DNA of 64,000 nt, from NCBI RefSeq assembly GCF_002280785.1, contig NZ_NCEQ01000001.1, positions 186,001 through 250,000 of the forward strand, read 5' to 3'. This document shows, piece by piece, positions 16,840 to 25,950 of the stretch (position 1 is the first letter of the stretch; the number at the start of each line of letters is the position of its first letter). The notes beneath the pieces are model-generated. The model was not told the DNA's origin and did not search any database. It was given only the letters and a program-made list of their open reading frames with translations. This DNA comes from Brevundimonas subvibrioides. GTDB lineage: Bacteria; Pseudomonadota; Alphaproteobacteria; Caulobacterales; Caulobacteraceae. Position numbers and translations under genes: made by a program.

Positions 16840-18012
16840 ATGTCGCTCGCGCTTTCCACGCTGCTCTTCGAGTGGCGCCGCTACATGGCCGCCGTCATGG
16901 CGCTGGCCCTGTCCGGCCTGCTCGTTCTCGCCATGACGGGTGTCTTCATCGGCATCGGCAAGGGCTTCACTGCGACCATCGAGCGTTCCAGCGCCGACAT
17001 CATCGTCATGCAGCCGGGCGCCAAGTCACTGATCGGCGGCCCGTCCGGCGTGCCGCGTCGCTTCATTCCCCAGGTCTACAACAACCCCGAGGTTGTCGAG
17101 GTCCAGCCTCTGGACGGCGCCGGCGGCTCGTTCCAGTCGGTCAAGGATATCGATCCGACAATGTCCCAGGCCGAACGCGCCAAGATGGGCGCGCCACGCC
17201 AGCAGTTCGTCCAGGCGTCGATCATCGACACCACGCCGGGCGCAGTGACCATTCCGACCGACTATTCGCGCGAGCTGGTCGACGCCCTGCGTCAGCCCTA
17301 CACCGTCGCCATCGACGAGACCGCCACGGCCAAGCTGGGCGTGAAGCTCGGCGACCGCGCCCTCTACAACGGCCAGACCGTCACGGTCGTCGGCATCACC
17401 CGCGGCTATCCCAACATGATGCAGTCGACCGTCATCATGTCCCGCGACACCCTGCGCATGGTGGGCCAGGCCGATACCGGCCCACGCGTCGGCCCCCTGA
17501 TGGTCAAGCTGCGCGACCCGACCCAGGCCGTCCGCGTCGCCGCAGAGCTCAACGCCTCCGGCAACGGCCAGTGGAAGGCCTGGACGCGTCAGGAACTGGC
17601 CGACGCCAATGCCGGCGCCATGTTCGAGGAAGGCATCCTCGTCATCATCATCGGCGGCTGCGTCGTGCTGGGCACCATCATCGGCGTGGCCATCACCTGG
17701 CAGACCCTGAGGGGCGCGATCATGGCCAACATCAAGGAGTTCGCCTCGCTTCGCGCCCTTGGCGTCGGCATGGGGGCGCTGAACCGGATCGTCATGGAGC
17801 TCAGCTTCTGGGTCGGCTGCGTAGGGGTCCTGGCCGCGATCCTGCTGACGATGGGCATTCAGGCCTTCGCCTTGGCCAACGCCGTGATCATCGCCCTGCC
17901 GCCGATCCTGCTGGTCGTCGTCGGCGGCGGCCTGATCGTCATCGCCATGCTGTCGGGCCTGCTGTCCCTCGGCATCCTCAAGAACAGCCAGCCCGCGGAC
18001 CTGCTGCGATGA
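16840..18012 (+). CDS. ABC transporter permease, FtsX/DevC-like
   Basis: The 390-residue MacB/FtsX-type permease has an N-terminal membrane segment (ALALSGLLVLAMTGVFIGIG), a large periplasmic domain of about 230 residues, then three C-terminal helices (ILVIIIGGCVVLGTIIGVAI, FWVGCVGVLAAILL, ILLVVVGGGLIVIAMLSGLL). It overlaps the ATPase gene by 4 bp and is followed by an HlyD-type adaptor. The three make a DevBCA-like exporter, an envelope system known for glycolipid or protein export with TolC-like partners. The cargo cannot be read from the sequence. Confidence 0.88.
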   Translation: MSLALSTLLFEWRRYMAAVMALALSGLLVLAMTGVFIGIGKGFTATIERSSADIIVMQPGAKSLIGGPSGVPRRFIPQVYNNPEVVEVQPLDGAGGSFQSVKDIDPTMSQAERAKMGAPRQQFVQASIIDTTPGAVTIPTDYSRELVDALRQPYTVAIDETATAKLGVKLGDRALYNGQTVTVVGITRGYPNMMQSTVIMSRDTLRMVGQADTGPRVGPLMVKLRDPTQAVRVAAELNASGNGQWKAWTRQELADANAGAMFEEGILVIIIGGCVVLGTIIGVAITWQTLRGAIMANIKEFASLRALGVGMGALNRIVMELSFWVGCVGVLAAILLTMGIQAFALANAVIIALPPILLVVVGGGLIVIAMLSGLLSLGILKNSQPADLLR

Positions 18013-18776
18013 CCGACTTCGTCCAGCACACCAAGGTTCACGGCAAGCATGGCGATTTCGCCATTGAGGCCAAGGGACTGGTCAAGCGCTTCAAGTCCGG
18101 CAAGGCCTTCGTCGAGGTCCTCAAGAATGTCGATTTCGACGCCCGCCACGGCGACCTGACCATGGTCATGGGCCCGTCCGGCTCCGGCAAATCGACCCTG
18201 ATCGCCGCCCTGTCTGGCCTGCTTCGGCCCGAGGAAGGCCGTGTGGACGCCCTCGACGTCGACGATCTGTGGAAACTGTCGCTCGGCAAGATCGACAAGT
18301 TCCGCCTCGATCACTGCGGCTTCATTTTCCAGGGCTTCAACCTGTTCCCGGCCCTGACCGCCCTGCAGCAGGTTGAGGTGGTACTGAAGTTCCAGGGCCT
18401 GACGCCTGGCCAGGCGAAGAAGCGCGCCACCCAGGCTCTGGAGGAGGTGGGCCTGGGCCCGCGCCTGCATCAGCGGCCTTCGGCCCTGTCCGGCGGTGAG
18501 AAGCAGCGCGTCGCCATCGCCCGCGCCCTCGCCAAGGACCCCAAGATCCTGTTCGCCGACGAACCGACCTCGGCGCTGGACGGCGAGAACGGCCAGATCG
18601 TCATCCGTCTGCTGCGTCGCGCGGCGGATGACTACGGCGCGGCCGTGATCTGCGTCACCCACGACCCCCGGCTCGAGGAATGGGCCGACCGGGTCATCAA
18701 GATCGAGGACGGCATCATCATCTCCGACGAGCGCCGCACGCCCAATCCGAACGCCACCCTGGCGTCCCACCACTAA
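18009..18776 (+). CDS. ABC transporter ATP-binding protein, DevA/LolD-like
   Basis: The 255-residue ATPase has Walker A GPSGSGKST, the Q-loop in FIFQGFNLFPALT, the signature LSGGEKQRVAIARAL, Walker B ILFADEPTSALD and the H-loop VTHDPR. It belongs to the MacB/LolD subfamily that works with FtsX-type permeases. The ATG overlaps the permease stop (ATGA), showing translational coupling. It powers the tripartite exporter with its neighbours. Confidence 0.95.
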   Translation: MTDFVQHTKVHGKHGDFAIEAKGLVKRFKSGKAFVEVLKNVDFDARHGDLTMVMGPSGSGKSTLIAALSGLLRPEEGRVDALDVDDLWKLSLGKIDKFRLDHCGFIFQGFNLFPALTALQQVEVVLKFQGLTPGQAKKRATQALEEVGLGPRLHQRPSALSGGEKQRVAIARALAKDPKILFADEPTSALDGENGQIVIRLLRRAADDYGAAVICVTHDPRLEEWADRVIKIEDGIIISDERRTPNPNATLASHH

Positions 18777-18800
18777 GACCGCCCGAGGATTCAAACCGTC

Positions 18801-19823
18801 ATGCCCGCCTTCCTGAAGAACAAATGGCTCTGGATCGGCATCGTGCTGATTATCCTGCTCGTGGTCGGATTCTCGTTCATGCGCAGCCAGGGCGAGGCCA
18901 AGAAGGCTGAAGCCGAGCAGGCCGAGGCCCAGAAGGTCGAGAGCCCCTACGCGGCCATCGCCAACGGCAAGGTCGATATCGAGGGCGGCATCATCCAGAT
19001 CGCGGCCCGTCGCGGCGGCATTGTGCGCGAGGTCCTGGTCCAGGAAGGCGACACCGTCGTCGCCGGCCAGATCCTGGCCCGTCAGGAAGATGACGAGGCC
19101 CGCCTGGCGCTTCAGACCGCGACCGCCGACCTGGCCTCGGCCCAGAGCCAGCTCAACCTGATCCAGGTCGACATCCGCACCGCCCAGCGCGAGTACGACC
19201 GGCTGGAACGCCTCGTCGCCACCAACTTCGTGGCCGCCCAGCGTCTCGACCAGGCGCGCGACGCCATCGCCCAGGCCCAGGCCCGCCTCGGCTCGCAACA
19301 GGCGGCGGTCCAGACCGCCGGCGCCCGCCGCGACCAGGCCGCCTACAATGTCGAACTGACGGTGATCCGCTCGCCCGCCGACGGCCGCATCGTGCGCCGC
19401 TACGCCAACCCCGGCGCCGGGGCCTCGACCCTGAACGTGTCGAACATGTTCGACCTCGAGCCGAACGCCCCCCGCATCGCCCGCGCCGAGATCGTGGAGT
19501 CGGATATCCCCAACGTCACGACCGGCCAGGCCGTGGAGATCACCCCCGAGGGCGACCCGTCCAAGGTCTATGTCGGCACGGTCCTGCGTCGCGCCGCCGT
19601 CTTCGGCGCCCGCAAACTGGCCTCGGACGACCCCTCGCAGCGGTCCGATGAACGCGTGGTGGAAGTGGTCGTCACCGCCGGAGACGCCCCCCTGTTGATC
19701 GGTCAGCGCGTACTGGTGAAGTTCATGAAGCCCGGCCAGGCCGCCGGCGCCGCGCGCACCCCGACCGTCGGCGTCCCCGCCACCCGCTCGATGCAGACGC
19801 CCGAAGCGCGGGCGGCGAGCTGA
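18801..19823 (+). CDS. HlyD/DevB-family periplasmic adaptor protein
   Basis: The 340-residue protein has one N-terminal membrane anchor (WLWIGIVLIILLVVGFSF), a lipoyl/barrel-sandwich half-motif (GIVREVLVQEGDTVVAGQIL), a long coiled-coil hairpin (about residues 90-185, many Gln/Ala/Glu heptads), the return lipoyl half (IRSPADGRIVRRYANPGAG) and a beta-barrel domain. Such adaptors link an inner-membrane exporter to an outer-membrane channel. It starts 24 bp after the ATPase gene in the same operon. No TolC homologue is present nearby. Confidence 0.92.
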   Translation: MPAFLKNKWLWIGIVLIILLVVGFSFMRSQGEAKKAEAEQAEAQKVESPYAAIANGKVDIEGGIIQIAARRGGIVREVLVQEGDTVVAGQILARQEDDEARLALQTATADLASAQSQLNLIQVDIRTAQREYDRLERLVATNFVAAQRLDQARDAIAQAQARLGSQQAAVQTAGARRDQAAYNVELTVIRSPADGRIVRRYANPGAGASTLNVSNMFDLEPNAPRIARAEIVESDIPNVTTGQAVEITPEGDPSKVYVGTVLRRAAVFGARKLASDDPSQRSDERVVEVVVTAGDAPLLIGQRVLVKFMKPGQAAGAARTPTVGVPATRSMQTPEARAAS

Positions 19824-19831
19824 CAACAAAC

Positions 19832-20012
19832 GACCCTCTCCCCTTGCGGGAGAGGGCTTGAGGCTCGCAGAGCGTAGCGATGCGGTTTAGCCGAAAGGGT
19901 GAGGGGTCCTGGCCGCCTCACCGGTGAGCGTCTGTGTGACCCCTCACCCGACCGCGCCAGAACGACGGCTCCGCCGCCGTGCGCGATCTCCCTCTCCCGC
20001 AAGGGGAGAGGG
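19832..20012. repeat. Intergenic palindromic repeat, family R2
   Basis: Second copy of the 3958-4124 element: outer arms ACCCTCTCCCCTTGCGGGAG and its inverse CTCCCTCTCCCGCAAGGGGA, with inner GAAAGGGTGAGGGGT and ACCCCTCACCC arms. It starts 9 bp after the adaptor gene stop. Confidence 0.8.
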
Positions 20013-20020
20013 CATTGATC

Positions 20021-20173
20021 TCAGTCTTTCTTCCCGTACCGGAAGGGCACGAAGTTGGACGGGTGGCTGACCACCCGCTCGCTTTGGCGAGGCGGTCGAT
20101 TGCCCACCAGCATCCCGCCCCACAGGGCAAAGGACATCATGGCATGCTGGAGGTTTCTCTCCTTGTCGTTCAT
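20021..20173 (-). CDS. Small hypothetical protein (50 aa)
   Basis: The frame begins MNDKERNLQHAMMSFALWGG and ends NFVPFRYGKKD. A perfect AAGGAG lies eight bases before the ATG, unusually strong for this genome and the main reason to believe it. The middle (MMSFALWGGMLVG) is mildly hydrophobic, and the tail is basic and aromatic. It stands alone between an R2 repeat and the divergent DUF1289 gene. I do not recognise the family. Confidence 0.6.
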   Translation of the reverse strand: MNDKERNLQHAMMSFALWGGMLVGNRPPRQSERVVSHPSNFVPFRYGKKD

Positions 20174-20325
20174 CCTGGCGTCTCCTTTCGCTGAACGATG
20201 AAAAGAGACGCGTCGTGCTCGCAGGGATTTTCACCCTCTCAGTCGTTTCGCGTCGATAACACCCTCGCACATTTCCGCAGATTTGCAAGTTTTTTTAGTC
20301 CGGCTTCGGATCAGTTTTCGCAATC

Positions 20326-20541
20326 ATGTCTTCAAATACAGCCCCACAGCCACACTCCATCGCCACCCCGTGCGTGCAGCTCTGCATCGTCGATGGGCCT
20401 ACGGGACTGTGCCTGGGGTGTTACCGGACCTTGGCGGAGATCGGCGGCTGGAGCCAGCTGACCGACAATCAACGCACTGAAATCATAGCTGAACTTCCGG
20501 CGCGGGAGGCTCGCATAGACCCCGCCAAGCTGGGCCGTTGA
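20326..20541 (+). CDS. DUF1289 small Cys-rich protein
   Basis: The 71-residue protein contains CVQLCIVDGPTGLCLGCYRT, the C-x3-C...C-x2-C pattern that defines DUF1289, followed by EIGGWSQLTD, also typical of the family. The four cysteines probably bind Fe-S or zinc. Function is unknown in the family. A run of seven T residues (20290-20296) lies in its upstream region, which otherwise shows nothing distinct. Confidence 0.85.
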   Translation: MSSNTAPQPHSIATPCVQLCIVDGPTGLCLGCYRTLAEIGGWSQLTDNQRTEIIAELPAREARIDPAKLGR

Positions 20542-20643
20542 ACCGTTAACCCCTCGTCAGCCACGTCGCTTCACCGCATCCCAACCCGGCGCAGGCACTG
20601 TGCGGCCATCCGCAGAAGCGGTCCGTCACGAAGGTGTGCCGCG

Positions 20644-21180
20644 TTGCGTCTAGATATCCAGTCAGCGATCGTCATGGGCATCGCAACCGTCTCCTCGTTG
20701 AGCGTCGCCTGGTGGCTGACCCACCAGGAACCACGCACGGCCCAGGCCGCAGAATTGCCTGCGATGATGGTGGTTCCCGGCGGGGCCTCCGCCACAGTGC
20801 GCCCCGCCCCTGGCCAACCCGCCCAGATCGCCCGCGCCGCCGACGGCCATTACTGGGCCGAGGCCGACATCGATGGTCGGGCCATCCGCGTCCTGGTCGA
20901 TACCGGAGCCTCGGTCGTCGCCCTGACCCGCCAGGACGCCCTGCGTCTCGGCCTGCGCCTGACCCCCGCCGATTTCACCCAGACGATCGAGACCGCGTCA
21001 GGCCCGGTCAAGGCCGCCCCCATCGATCTGGATCACGTCGCCGTCGCCGGCGCCCGGGTGAACAAGGTCCGCGCGCTCGTCGTCGAGGAAGGCCTGCCCC
21101 ACTCCCTTCTGGGCATGAGCTACCTCGGCCGCCTCTCCGCCTTCGAGGCGCGACCGACCGGTCTGACGCTCAGACCTTGA
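20644..21180 (+). CDS. Retropepsin-like aspartic protease (TIGR02281 type)
   Basis: The 178-residue protein has an N-terminal hydrophobic segment (IVMGIATVSSLSVAWWL) and a single-lobe aspartyl protease domain with the active-site motif VLVDTGASVVALT and a second-half flap region ending HSLLGMSYLGRL. Single-lobed proteases of this clan dimerise to form the active site. It is probably anchored in the inner membrane facing the periplasm. The first in-frame start is a TTG at 20644. ATG 20674 would shorten the N-terminus by ten residues but keep the membrane segment. Confidence 0.85.
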   Translation: MRLDIQSAIVMGIATVSSLSVAWWLTHQEPRTAQAAELPAMMVVPGGASATVRPAPGQPAQIARAADGHYWAEADIDGRAIRVLVDTGASVVALTRQDALRLGLRLTPADFTQTIETASGPVKAAPIDLDHVAVAGARVNKVRALVVEEGLPHSLLGMSYLGRLSAFEARPTGLTLRP

Positions 21181-21192
21181 TTTGAGAGCGCC

Positions 21193-21341
21193 GCTCTCCC
21201 TCCCACTTGGGGGAGGGTCGTCGCGCAGCGACGGGGTGGGGGCGGCGGGGTGATACGGATGCAGGCCTTGATGTCTTGCCTTGCCGCCCCCACCCGGTCT
21301 CCGCTTCGCTTCGACCACCCTCCCCCGAGGGGGAGGGAGAA
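21193..21341. repeat. Intergenic palindromic repeat, family R3
   Basis: CTCTCCCTCCCACTTGGGGG then GAGGGTCGTCGCGCAGCGAC is mirrored by CCACCCTCCCCCGAGGGGGA at the right end. Same family as 2090, 48745 and 50447. It occupies the first half of the 306-bp gap after the protease gene. Confidence 0.75.
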
Positions 21342-21354
21342 CAGCCCCTGCTGG

Positions 21355-21430
21355 CAAATGCAGTCTCTGCAGTTTTCTGCAGAAATTGCCGTAGCATCCC
21401 TCACCGAAATCGTCGGATTTTGCAGGATCT
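21355..21430. other. Cluster of TGCAG motifs in a convergent gap
   Basis: Four TGCAG words at 21359, 21368, 21378 and 21421, two of them as CTGCAG palindromes ten bases apart, in a locally AT-richer stretch (TTTTCTGCAGAAATTGC). It lies between the stops of the protease and TauE genes, so it is not an obvious promoter. No gene or RNA family recognised. Confidence 0.3.
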
Positions 21431-21486
21431 CACTAGCCGAAATCGCCGCGAACTCACCGGCGGGCGCCAGGACTGCAATTCGATCC

Positions 21487-22311
21487 TTAGAGCGCCTTCG
21501 CCACCACCGAGACTGCGGTCAGCAAAAGATAGATCGCGAACGCCTTCCTCAGCACCTTGCGGTTCAAGCGGTGCGCCAGCCGTGCGCCATAGGGCGCGAC
21601 CAGTGTCGTCAGCACGCCCATCGCCACGGCCGCCGGCACATTGACGTAGCCGAGGCTCAGCGGCGGTCTGCCATCAGCGCCAAATCCGAATATGATGAAA
21701 CCCAGGGTCGCCGCCGCCCCGATGGCGATCCCGAACCCGGACGCCGTCGCCACCGCCTGATGGATGGGCCGCCCGCACAGGGTCATCAGCATCCCGCCGA
21801 AACTGCCGCCGCCCACGCCCATCATCGCGGACAACAGACCAATCAGCCCCCCGATCCCTCGCCGCCACCAGCCCGTCGGCAGGTCCGCCCGGACGTGCAC
21901 CGTCTCCGGTAACAGCCCCATCTGCGCCGCGACCACGACGAGACAGACGCCGTAGACGATCGCCAGCCCCTCCATCGAGGTCAGGCCCGCGATCGCGGCG
22001 CCGACCAGCGCCCCCGCCCCGACCCAGGGCGTCCAGGTCTTCAGCACCTGTTCGTCCACCGCCCCGTGCGCCCGGTGCGCCCCCAGCGACCGCCAGGACG
22101 TCGCCACGATGGTCAGCAGGGAGGTGCCGATGGCGACATGCAGGTTGCTCTCCCCGCCCAGCCCCAGCACCGAGAAGGCATAGAACAGCGCCGGCACCAG
22201 CACCGTCCCGCCGCCGACCCCGAACAGGCCCGCGATCAGGCCGCCCGCCAGCCCCGCCGCCAGCACGGCGGCGGCCAGCAGGGCCAGTTCATTCAGGGGA
22301 AGGGAGGTCAC
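21487..22311 (-). CDS. TauE/SafE (UPF0721) family membrane exporter
   Basis: The 274-residue membrane protein with about eight helices shows the internal repeat of the family: GGLIAGLFGVGGGTVLVPAL near the N-terminus and GGLIGLLSAMMGVGGGSFGG in the second half. TauE/SafE proteins are proposed to export sulfite, sulfoacetate or similar organosulfonates across the inner membrane, though most members are untested. The start is a GTG at 22311. The gene runs convergently to the protease gene. Confidence 0.88.
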   Translation of the reverse strand: MTSLPLNELALLAAAVLAAGLAGGLIAGLFGVGGGTVLVPALFYAFSVLGLGGESNLHVAIGTSLLTIVATSWRSLGAHRAHGAVDEQVLKTWTPWVGAGALVGAAIAGLTSMEGLAIVYGVCLVVVAAQMGLLPETVHVRADLPTGWWRRGIGGLIGLLSAMMGVGGGSFGGMLMTLCGRPIHQAVATASGFGIAIGAAATLGFIIFGFGADGRPPLSLGYVNVPAAVAMGVLTTLVAPYGARLAHRLNRKVLRKAFAIYLLLTAVSVVAKAL

Positions 22312-22348
22312 GACCGGGGTCTAGCCCACAGCGCCGCGCCTGTCCGCC

Positions 22349-23026
22349 TCAGAAGCGGGCGGTGACGCCCAGTTGCACCACCGGGAAGAGGGCCTTGTCC
22401 TTCGCCTCCTCCTGGATGTCCCGCGCTTCCTGCTCCAGCCGGGCGCGGAAGATGGGATCGTTCGACAGGGTCCCGCCGCTCGACGACAAACCGACCTCCG
22501 GCTCCTGGCTCCAGGCCACCCCGACCAGACCGCGGAAGCCCCAACGCCCCTCGCGATAGAAGCTGTCGTCATAGCCGACGCCCACGAACGGCGCCGTATC
22601 CGACAGCTTGATCCGCCCGCTCAACGTCCCGACCTGCGCCGGCGTGAACGTCGCCCCGCCGATCTCCACCGGCGTCGTCGGCTGCCCGTTGAGGTTGATC
22701 GTCCGGTCTCCCACATAGACCCCGCCGGAGATGAGGAACCCATTCAGGAACGGATGCAGATCGACGAACCCCGACACGGTGTCGAAGTCGAACCGCCCCG
22801 AATAATCGACGTCGCTGTACGACTGATCGAAATCGTACCCCAGCGTGTCGATGCCCCCCCGCACTACAAACACTGGACCCAGCGAAAGCTGCACTTCGGC
22901 GCCCACGCCCGTCGTCCCGGCGTTCAGGGCGGCCGTGATCGGCGAGCGCGGATGACGACTCTGCGCCTCCGCCATACCGGCCGAGCCGGTCAAAAGAGTG
23001 AGAGCGATCAGCACTATGCGGGTCAT
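22349..23026 (-). CDS. Outer-membrane beta-barrel protein, hypothetical
   Basis: The 225-residue protein has a signal peptide (IVLIALTLLTGSAGMAEAQ), alternating strands such as VGAEVQLSLGPVFVVRGGID, FDFDTVSGFVDLHPF and GRWGFRGLVGVAWSQ, and a C-terminal aromatic residue (QLGVTARF), the usual outer-membrane barrel recognition signal. An 8-strand barrel fits the length. Ligand unknown. It is 37 bp upstream of the TauE gene on the same strand. Confidence 0.8.
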   Translation of the reverse strand: MTRIVLIALTLLTGSAGMAEAQSRHPRSPITAALNAGTTGVGAEVQLSLGPVFVVRGGIDTLGYDFDQSYSDVDYSGRFDFDTVSGFVDLHPFLNGFLISGGVYVGDRTINLNGQPTTPVEIGGATFTPAQVGTLSGRIKLSDTAPFVGVGYDDSFYREGRWGFRGLVGVAWSQEPEVGLSSSGGTLSNDPIFRARLEQEARDIQEEAKDKALFPVVQLGVTARF

Positions 23027-23071
23027 GGCCGCAGCCTTGTCCCGGTTACGCTTAACGGACCGTTGACCGTG

Positions 23072-24094
23072 TCAGGCGGCCTCTTCAACCCGGTCGCGCC
23101 GCGCCTCGGCCTCACGCACCGCCTCGACCGCGCGATCGACGACATCCAGACCCGCGCCCGGCCTGATCGCCTCGACCGTCAGAATGCGCCGGAAGGCCCG
23201 CGCACCCGGCCGCCCATGCATCACGCCCAGCATATGCCGCGTCATGGAGTGAAGGCCCGTGCCCGCCTCCAGCCGCGCGGCCAGATAGGGCTTGTACCGC
23301 TCGACCGCCGCGAACGGATCGACATCGGCGCCCCCCGCGCCAAACAGCCGCCGGTCCACCTGCCCCAGCAAGGCCGGCTCGTGATAGGCGGCCCGACCCA
23401 GCATGACCCCGTCCAGCTGCACCCCGTCGCTCGCGTCCAGATGCGCCTCCGCCTCGTCCAGCGAGCCGATGCCGCCATTGATGCAGACGGTCAGATGCGG
23501 CCGCTCCCGCTTCAACCGGCGCACCAGGGGATAGTCCAGCGGCGGCACGTCGCGGTTCTCCTTGGGCGACAGACCGCTCAGCCAGGCCTTGCGGGCATGG
23601 ACCACGAAGGTCGTCACCCCGACGGCCGCCGAGGCGTCCACCGTGGCGAACAGACTGACCGCCGGGTCCTGATCGTCCACGCCGATGCGGCACTTCACGG
23701 TCGCCGGCACGTCGACCGCCTCGCGGATCGCCGCCATACACTCCGCCACCAGCTCCGGCTCCCTCATCAGACAGGCCCCGAACCGCCCCGACTGCACCCG
23801 ATCCGACGGACAACCGACGTTCAGATTGATCTCGTCATACCCCATGGCCGCGCCGATCCGCGCGGCCTCGGCCAGCTGCGCCGGATCGGACCCGCCGAGC
23901 TGCAGCGCCACCGGATGCTCGACCGCGTCGAAGCCCAGCAGCCGCTCCCGGTCGCCATGGATCACCGCCGGCGCTGTGACCATTTCCGTATAGAGCAGGG
24001 CCCGCGTCGACAGGGCACGGTGGAACGCCCGGCAATGCCGGTCGGTCCAGTCCATCATCGGCGCGACGGACAGTCTGTGGGCGGGATGGGTCAT
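23072..24094 (-). CDS. dusA: tRNA-dihydrouridine synthase A
   Basis: The 340-residue protein begins RLSVAPMMDWTDRHCR, the DusA N-terminus, with the FMN barrel motifs QLGGSDPAQLAEAARIG and DEINLNVGCPSDRVQSGRFGACLM (catalytic Cys), then VKCRIGVDD and VCINGGIGS. It reduces U20/U20a in the tRNA D-loop using NADPH and FMN. ATG 24094 is chosen; an ATG five codons earlier has no better ribosome site. It follows cysNC at 35 bp on the same strand, probably as a read-through gene. Confidence 0.95.
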   Translation of the reverse strand: MTHPAHRLSVAPMMDWTDRHCRAFHRALSTRALLYTEMVTAPAVIHGDRERLLGFDAVEHPVALQLGGSDPAQLAEAARIGAAMGYDEINLNVGCPSDRVQSGRFGACLMREPELVAECMAAIREAVDVPATVKCRIGVDDQDPAVSLFATVDASAAVGVTTFVVHARKAWLSGLSPKENRDVPPLDYPLVRRLKRERPHLTVCINGGIGSLDEAEAHLDASDGVQLDGVMLGRAAYHEPALLGQVDRRLFGAGGADVDPFAAVERYKPYLAARLEAGTGLHSMTRHMLGVMHGRPGARAFRRILTVEAIRPGAGLDVVDRAVEAVREAEARRDRVEEAA

Positions 24095-24129
24095 CGTCGG
24101 CGACCCCATACGCGCAAGACGCCCGGAAG

Positions 24130-25950
24130 TCAGCCCAACCCCAGCCGCTTCACAATGGCCTCGGCCGCCTCGACCGCGCCAAGGACCGTGGTGTCGATGA
24201 CGATCTCGGGGGCTTCCGGCGCCTCATACGGGCTGTCGATCCCGGTGAAGTTCTTCAGGTCCCCGGCCCGCGCCTTGGCGTACAGCCCCTTCACATCCCG
24301 CGCCTCGGCGACCGCCAGCGGCGCATCGACGAACACCTCCAGGAACTCGCCCTGCGCCATCATTTCGCGCGCCATCCGCCGCTCGGCCCGGAAGGGCGAG
24401 ATGAAGGCCGTGATGACGATCAGGCCCGCGTCGGCCATCAGCTTAGCCACCTCGGCGACCCGGCGAATGTTCTCCACCCGGTCCTCTTCGGTGAAGCCCA
24501 GATCCCGGTTCAGCCCATGCCGCACATTGTCCCCGTCGAGCAGATAGGTGTGCCGACCCAGGGCATGCAGCCGCTTGTCGACGAGGTTGGCGATGGTCGA
24601 CTTTCCGGCTCCGGACAATCCAGTCAGCCAGACGACCGCGCCCGTCTGGCCCTTCAGCGCCGCCCGGGCATCGCGGTCCACGTCGATGGCCTGCCAGTGG
24701 ATGTTGTCGGCCCGGCGCAGGGCATAGCGGATCATCCCCGCCCCGACCGTGCGGTTGCTCATCCGGTCGATCAGGATGAAGCCGCCCAGGTCCCGGTTCC
24801 TCTCATAGGGCTCGAAGGCGATGGGCCGATCCAGCGAGATGTTACAGACGGCGATGTCGTTCAGCTCCAGCCGTTTGGCCGCCAGCTTCTCCAGCGTATT
24901 GACGTTGACCCGGTGACGGATCGCCGTGACCTGGGCCGTCGCAGTGCGCGCGCCGATCTTCAGCAGGTAGGAGCGGCCGGGCGACAGGGTCTCCTCGTCC
25001 ATCCAGACGACGGTCGCCTCGAACTGGTCCGCGACCTCGGGGGGCGCCTCGGCCGTCGCGATCACGTCGCCGCGCGAGATGTCGATCTCGTCCTCCAGCG
25101 TCAGGGTGACCGACTGGCCGACGGCAGCCTCTGCGAGGTCGCCGCGCATGGCCACGATCCGCGCGATCCGGCTCTCGCGCCCGGCCGGCAGCACCCGCAC
25201 GCGATCGCCCGGCAGCACCGTACCCGCCGCGATCAGCCCGGCGTAGCCCCGAAACTCCGGGCTCGGACGATTGACCCACTGCACCGGCATCCGGAATGGC
25301 TGCGCAGCCGCATCGTCACCGACCTCGACCCCTTCCAGCCACTCCAGCAGGGTCGGCTGATCGAAGCCCGGCGCCCGCGCTACGACCCCCTCCCCCGTCA
25401 GGCCCGAAAGAGCGATGGGGGTCACGTCGCTCAGACCGATGCTGTCGGCGAAATTGCGATAGTCCTCGACGATCTCCGCGAACAGGCCGGCGTCCCAGCC
25501 CACGAGATCCATCTTGTTGACCGCCAGCACGACCGTGCGGATGCCCAGCAGGGCGCAGAGGTAGGAATGCCGCCGCGTCTGGACAAGCACACCCTTGCGC
25601 GCATCGATCAGGATCACGGCCACATCGGCCGTGGAGGCGCCGGTGACCATGTTGCGCGTGTACTGTTCGTGGCCCGGCGTATCGGCGACGATGAATTTTC
25701 GCCGCTCGGTGGCGAAGAAGCGATAGGCCACGTCGATGGTGATGCCCTGCTCGCGCTCGGCCGCCAGACCGTCGACCAGCAGGGCGAAGTCGATGTTCTG
25801 ACCCTGGGTCCCGACCTTCTTCGAGTCCGCTTCCAGCGCCGACATCTGGTCGTCGAGGATCGTCTTGGTATCGTAGAGCAACCGCCCGATCAGGGTCGAC
25901 TTGCCGTCGTCCACCGAGCCGCAGGTGATGAAGCGAAGCAGGGACTTCAT
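24130..25950 (-). CDS. cysN: Bifunctional sulfate adenylyltransferase subunit 1 / adenylylsulfate kinase
   Basis: The 606-residue fusion has an EF-Tu-like GTPase (CysN) at residues 1-430, with P-loop [15 protein letters not shown], switch [14 protein letters not shown] and NKMDL. APS kinase (CysC) follows at about 435-606, with its own P-loop [13 protein letters not shown] and [15 protein letters not shown]. The first part drives ATP sulfurylase activity of CysD by GTP hydrolysis; the second phosphorylates APS to PAPS. The ATG overlaps the cysD stop by one base (TGATG). Fusion of CysN and CysC (NodQ-type) is common in proteobacteria. Confidence 0.96.
   Translation of the reverse strand: MKSLLRFITCGSVDDGKSTLIGRLLYDTKTILDDQMSALEADSKKVGTQGQNIDFALLVDGLAAEREQGITIDVAYRFFATERRKFIVADTPGHEQYTRNMVTGASTADVAVILIDARKGVLVQTRRHSYLCALLGIRTVVLAVNKMDLVGWDAGLFAEIVEDYRNFADSIGLSDVTPIALSGLTGEGVVARAPGFDQPTLLEWLEGVEVGDDAAAQPFRMPVQWVNRPSPEFRGYAGLIAAGTVLPGDRVRVLPAGRESRIARIVAMRGDLAEAAVGQSVTLTLEDEIDISRGDVIATAEAPPEVADQFEATVVWMDEETLSPGRSYLLKIGARTATAQVTAIRHRVNVNTLEKLAAKRLELNDIAVCNISLDRPIAFEPYERNRDLGGFILIDRMSNRTVGAGMIRYALRRADNIHWQAIDVDRDARAALKGQTGAVVWLTGLSGAGKSTIANLVDKRLHALGRHTYLLDGDNVRHGLNRDLGFTEEDRVENIRRVAEVAKLMADAGLIVITAFISPFRAERRMAREMMAQGEFLEVFVDAPLAVAEARDVKGLYAKARAGDLKNFTGIDSPYEAPEAPEIVIDTTVLGAVEAAEAIVKRLGLG

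Noticed and set aside
17859-19829. A 656-codon open frame antisense to the ABC exporter genes
   Set aside because: Gly/Asp/Arg-rich without motifs. The three exporter genes explain the DNA.
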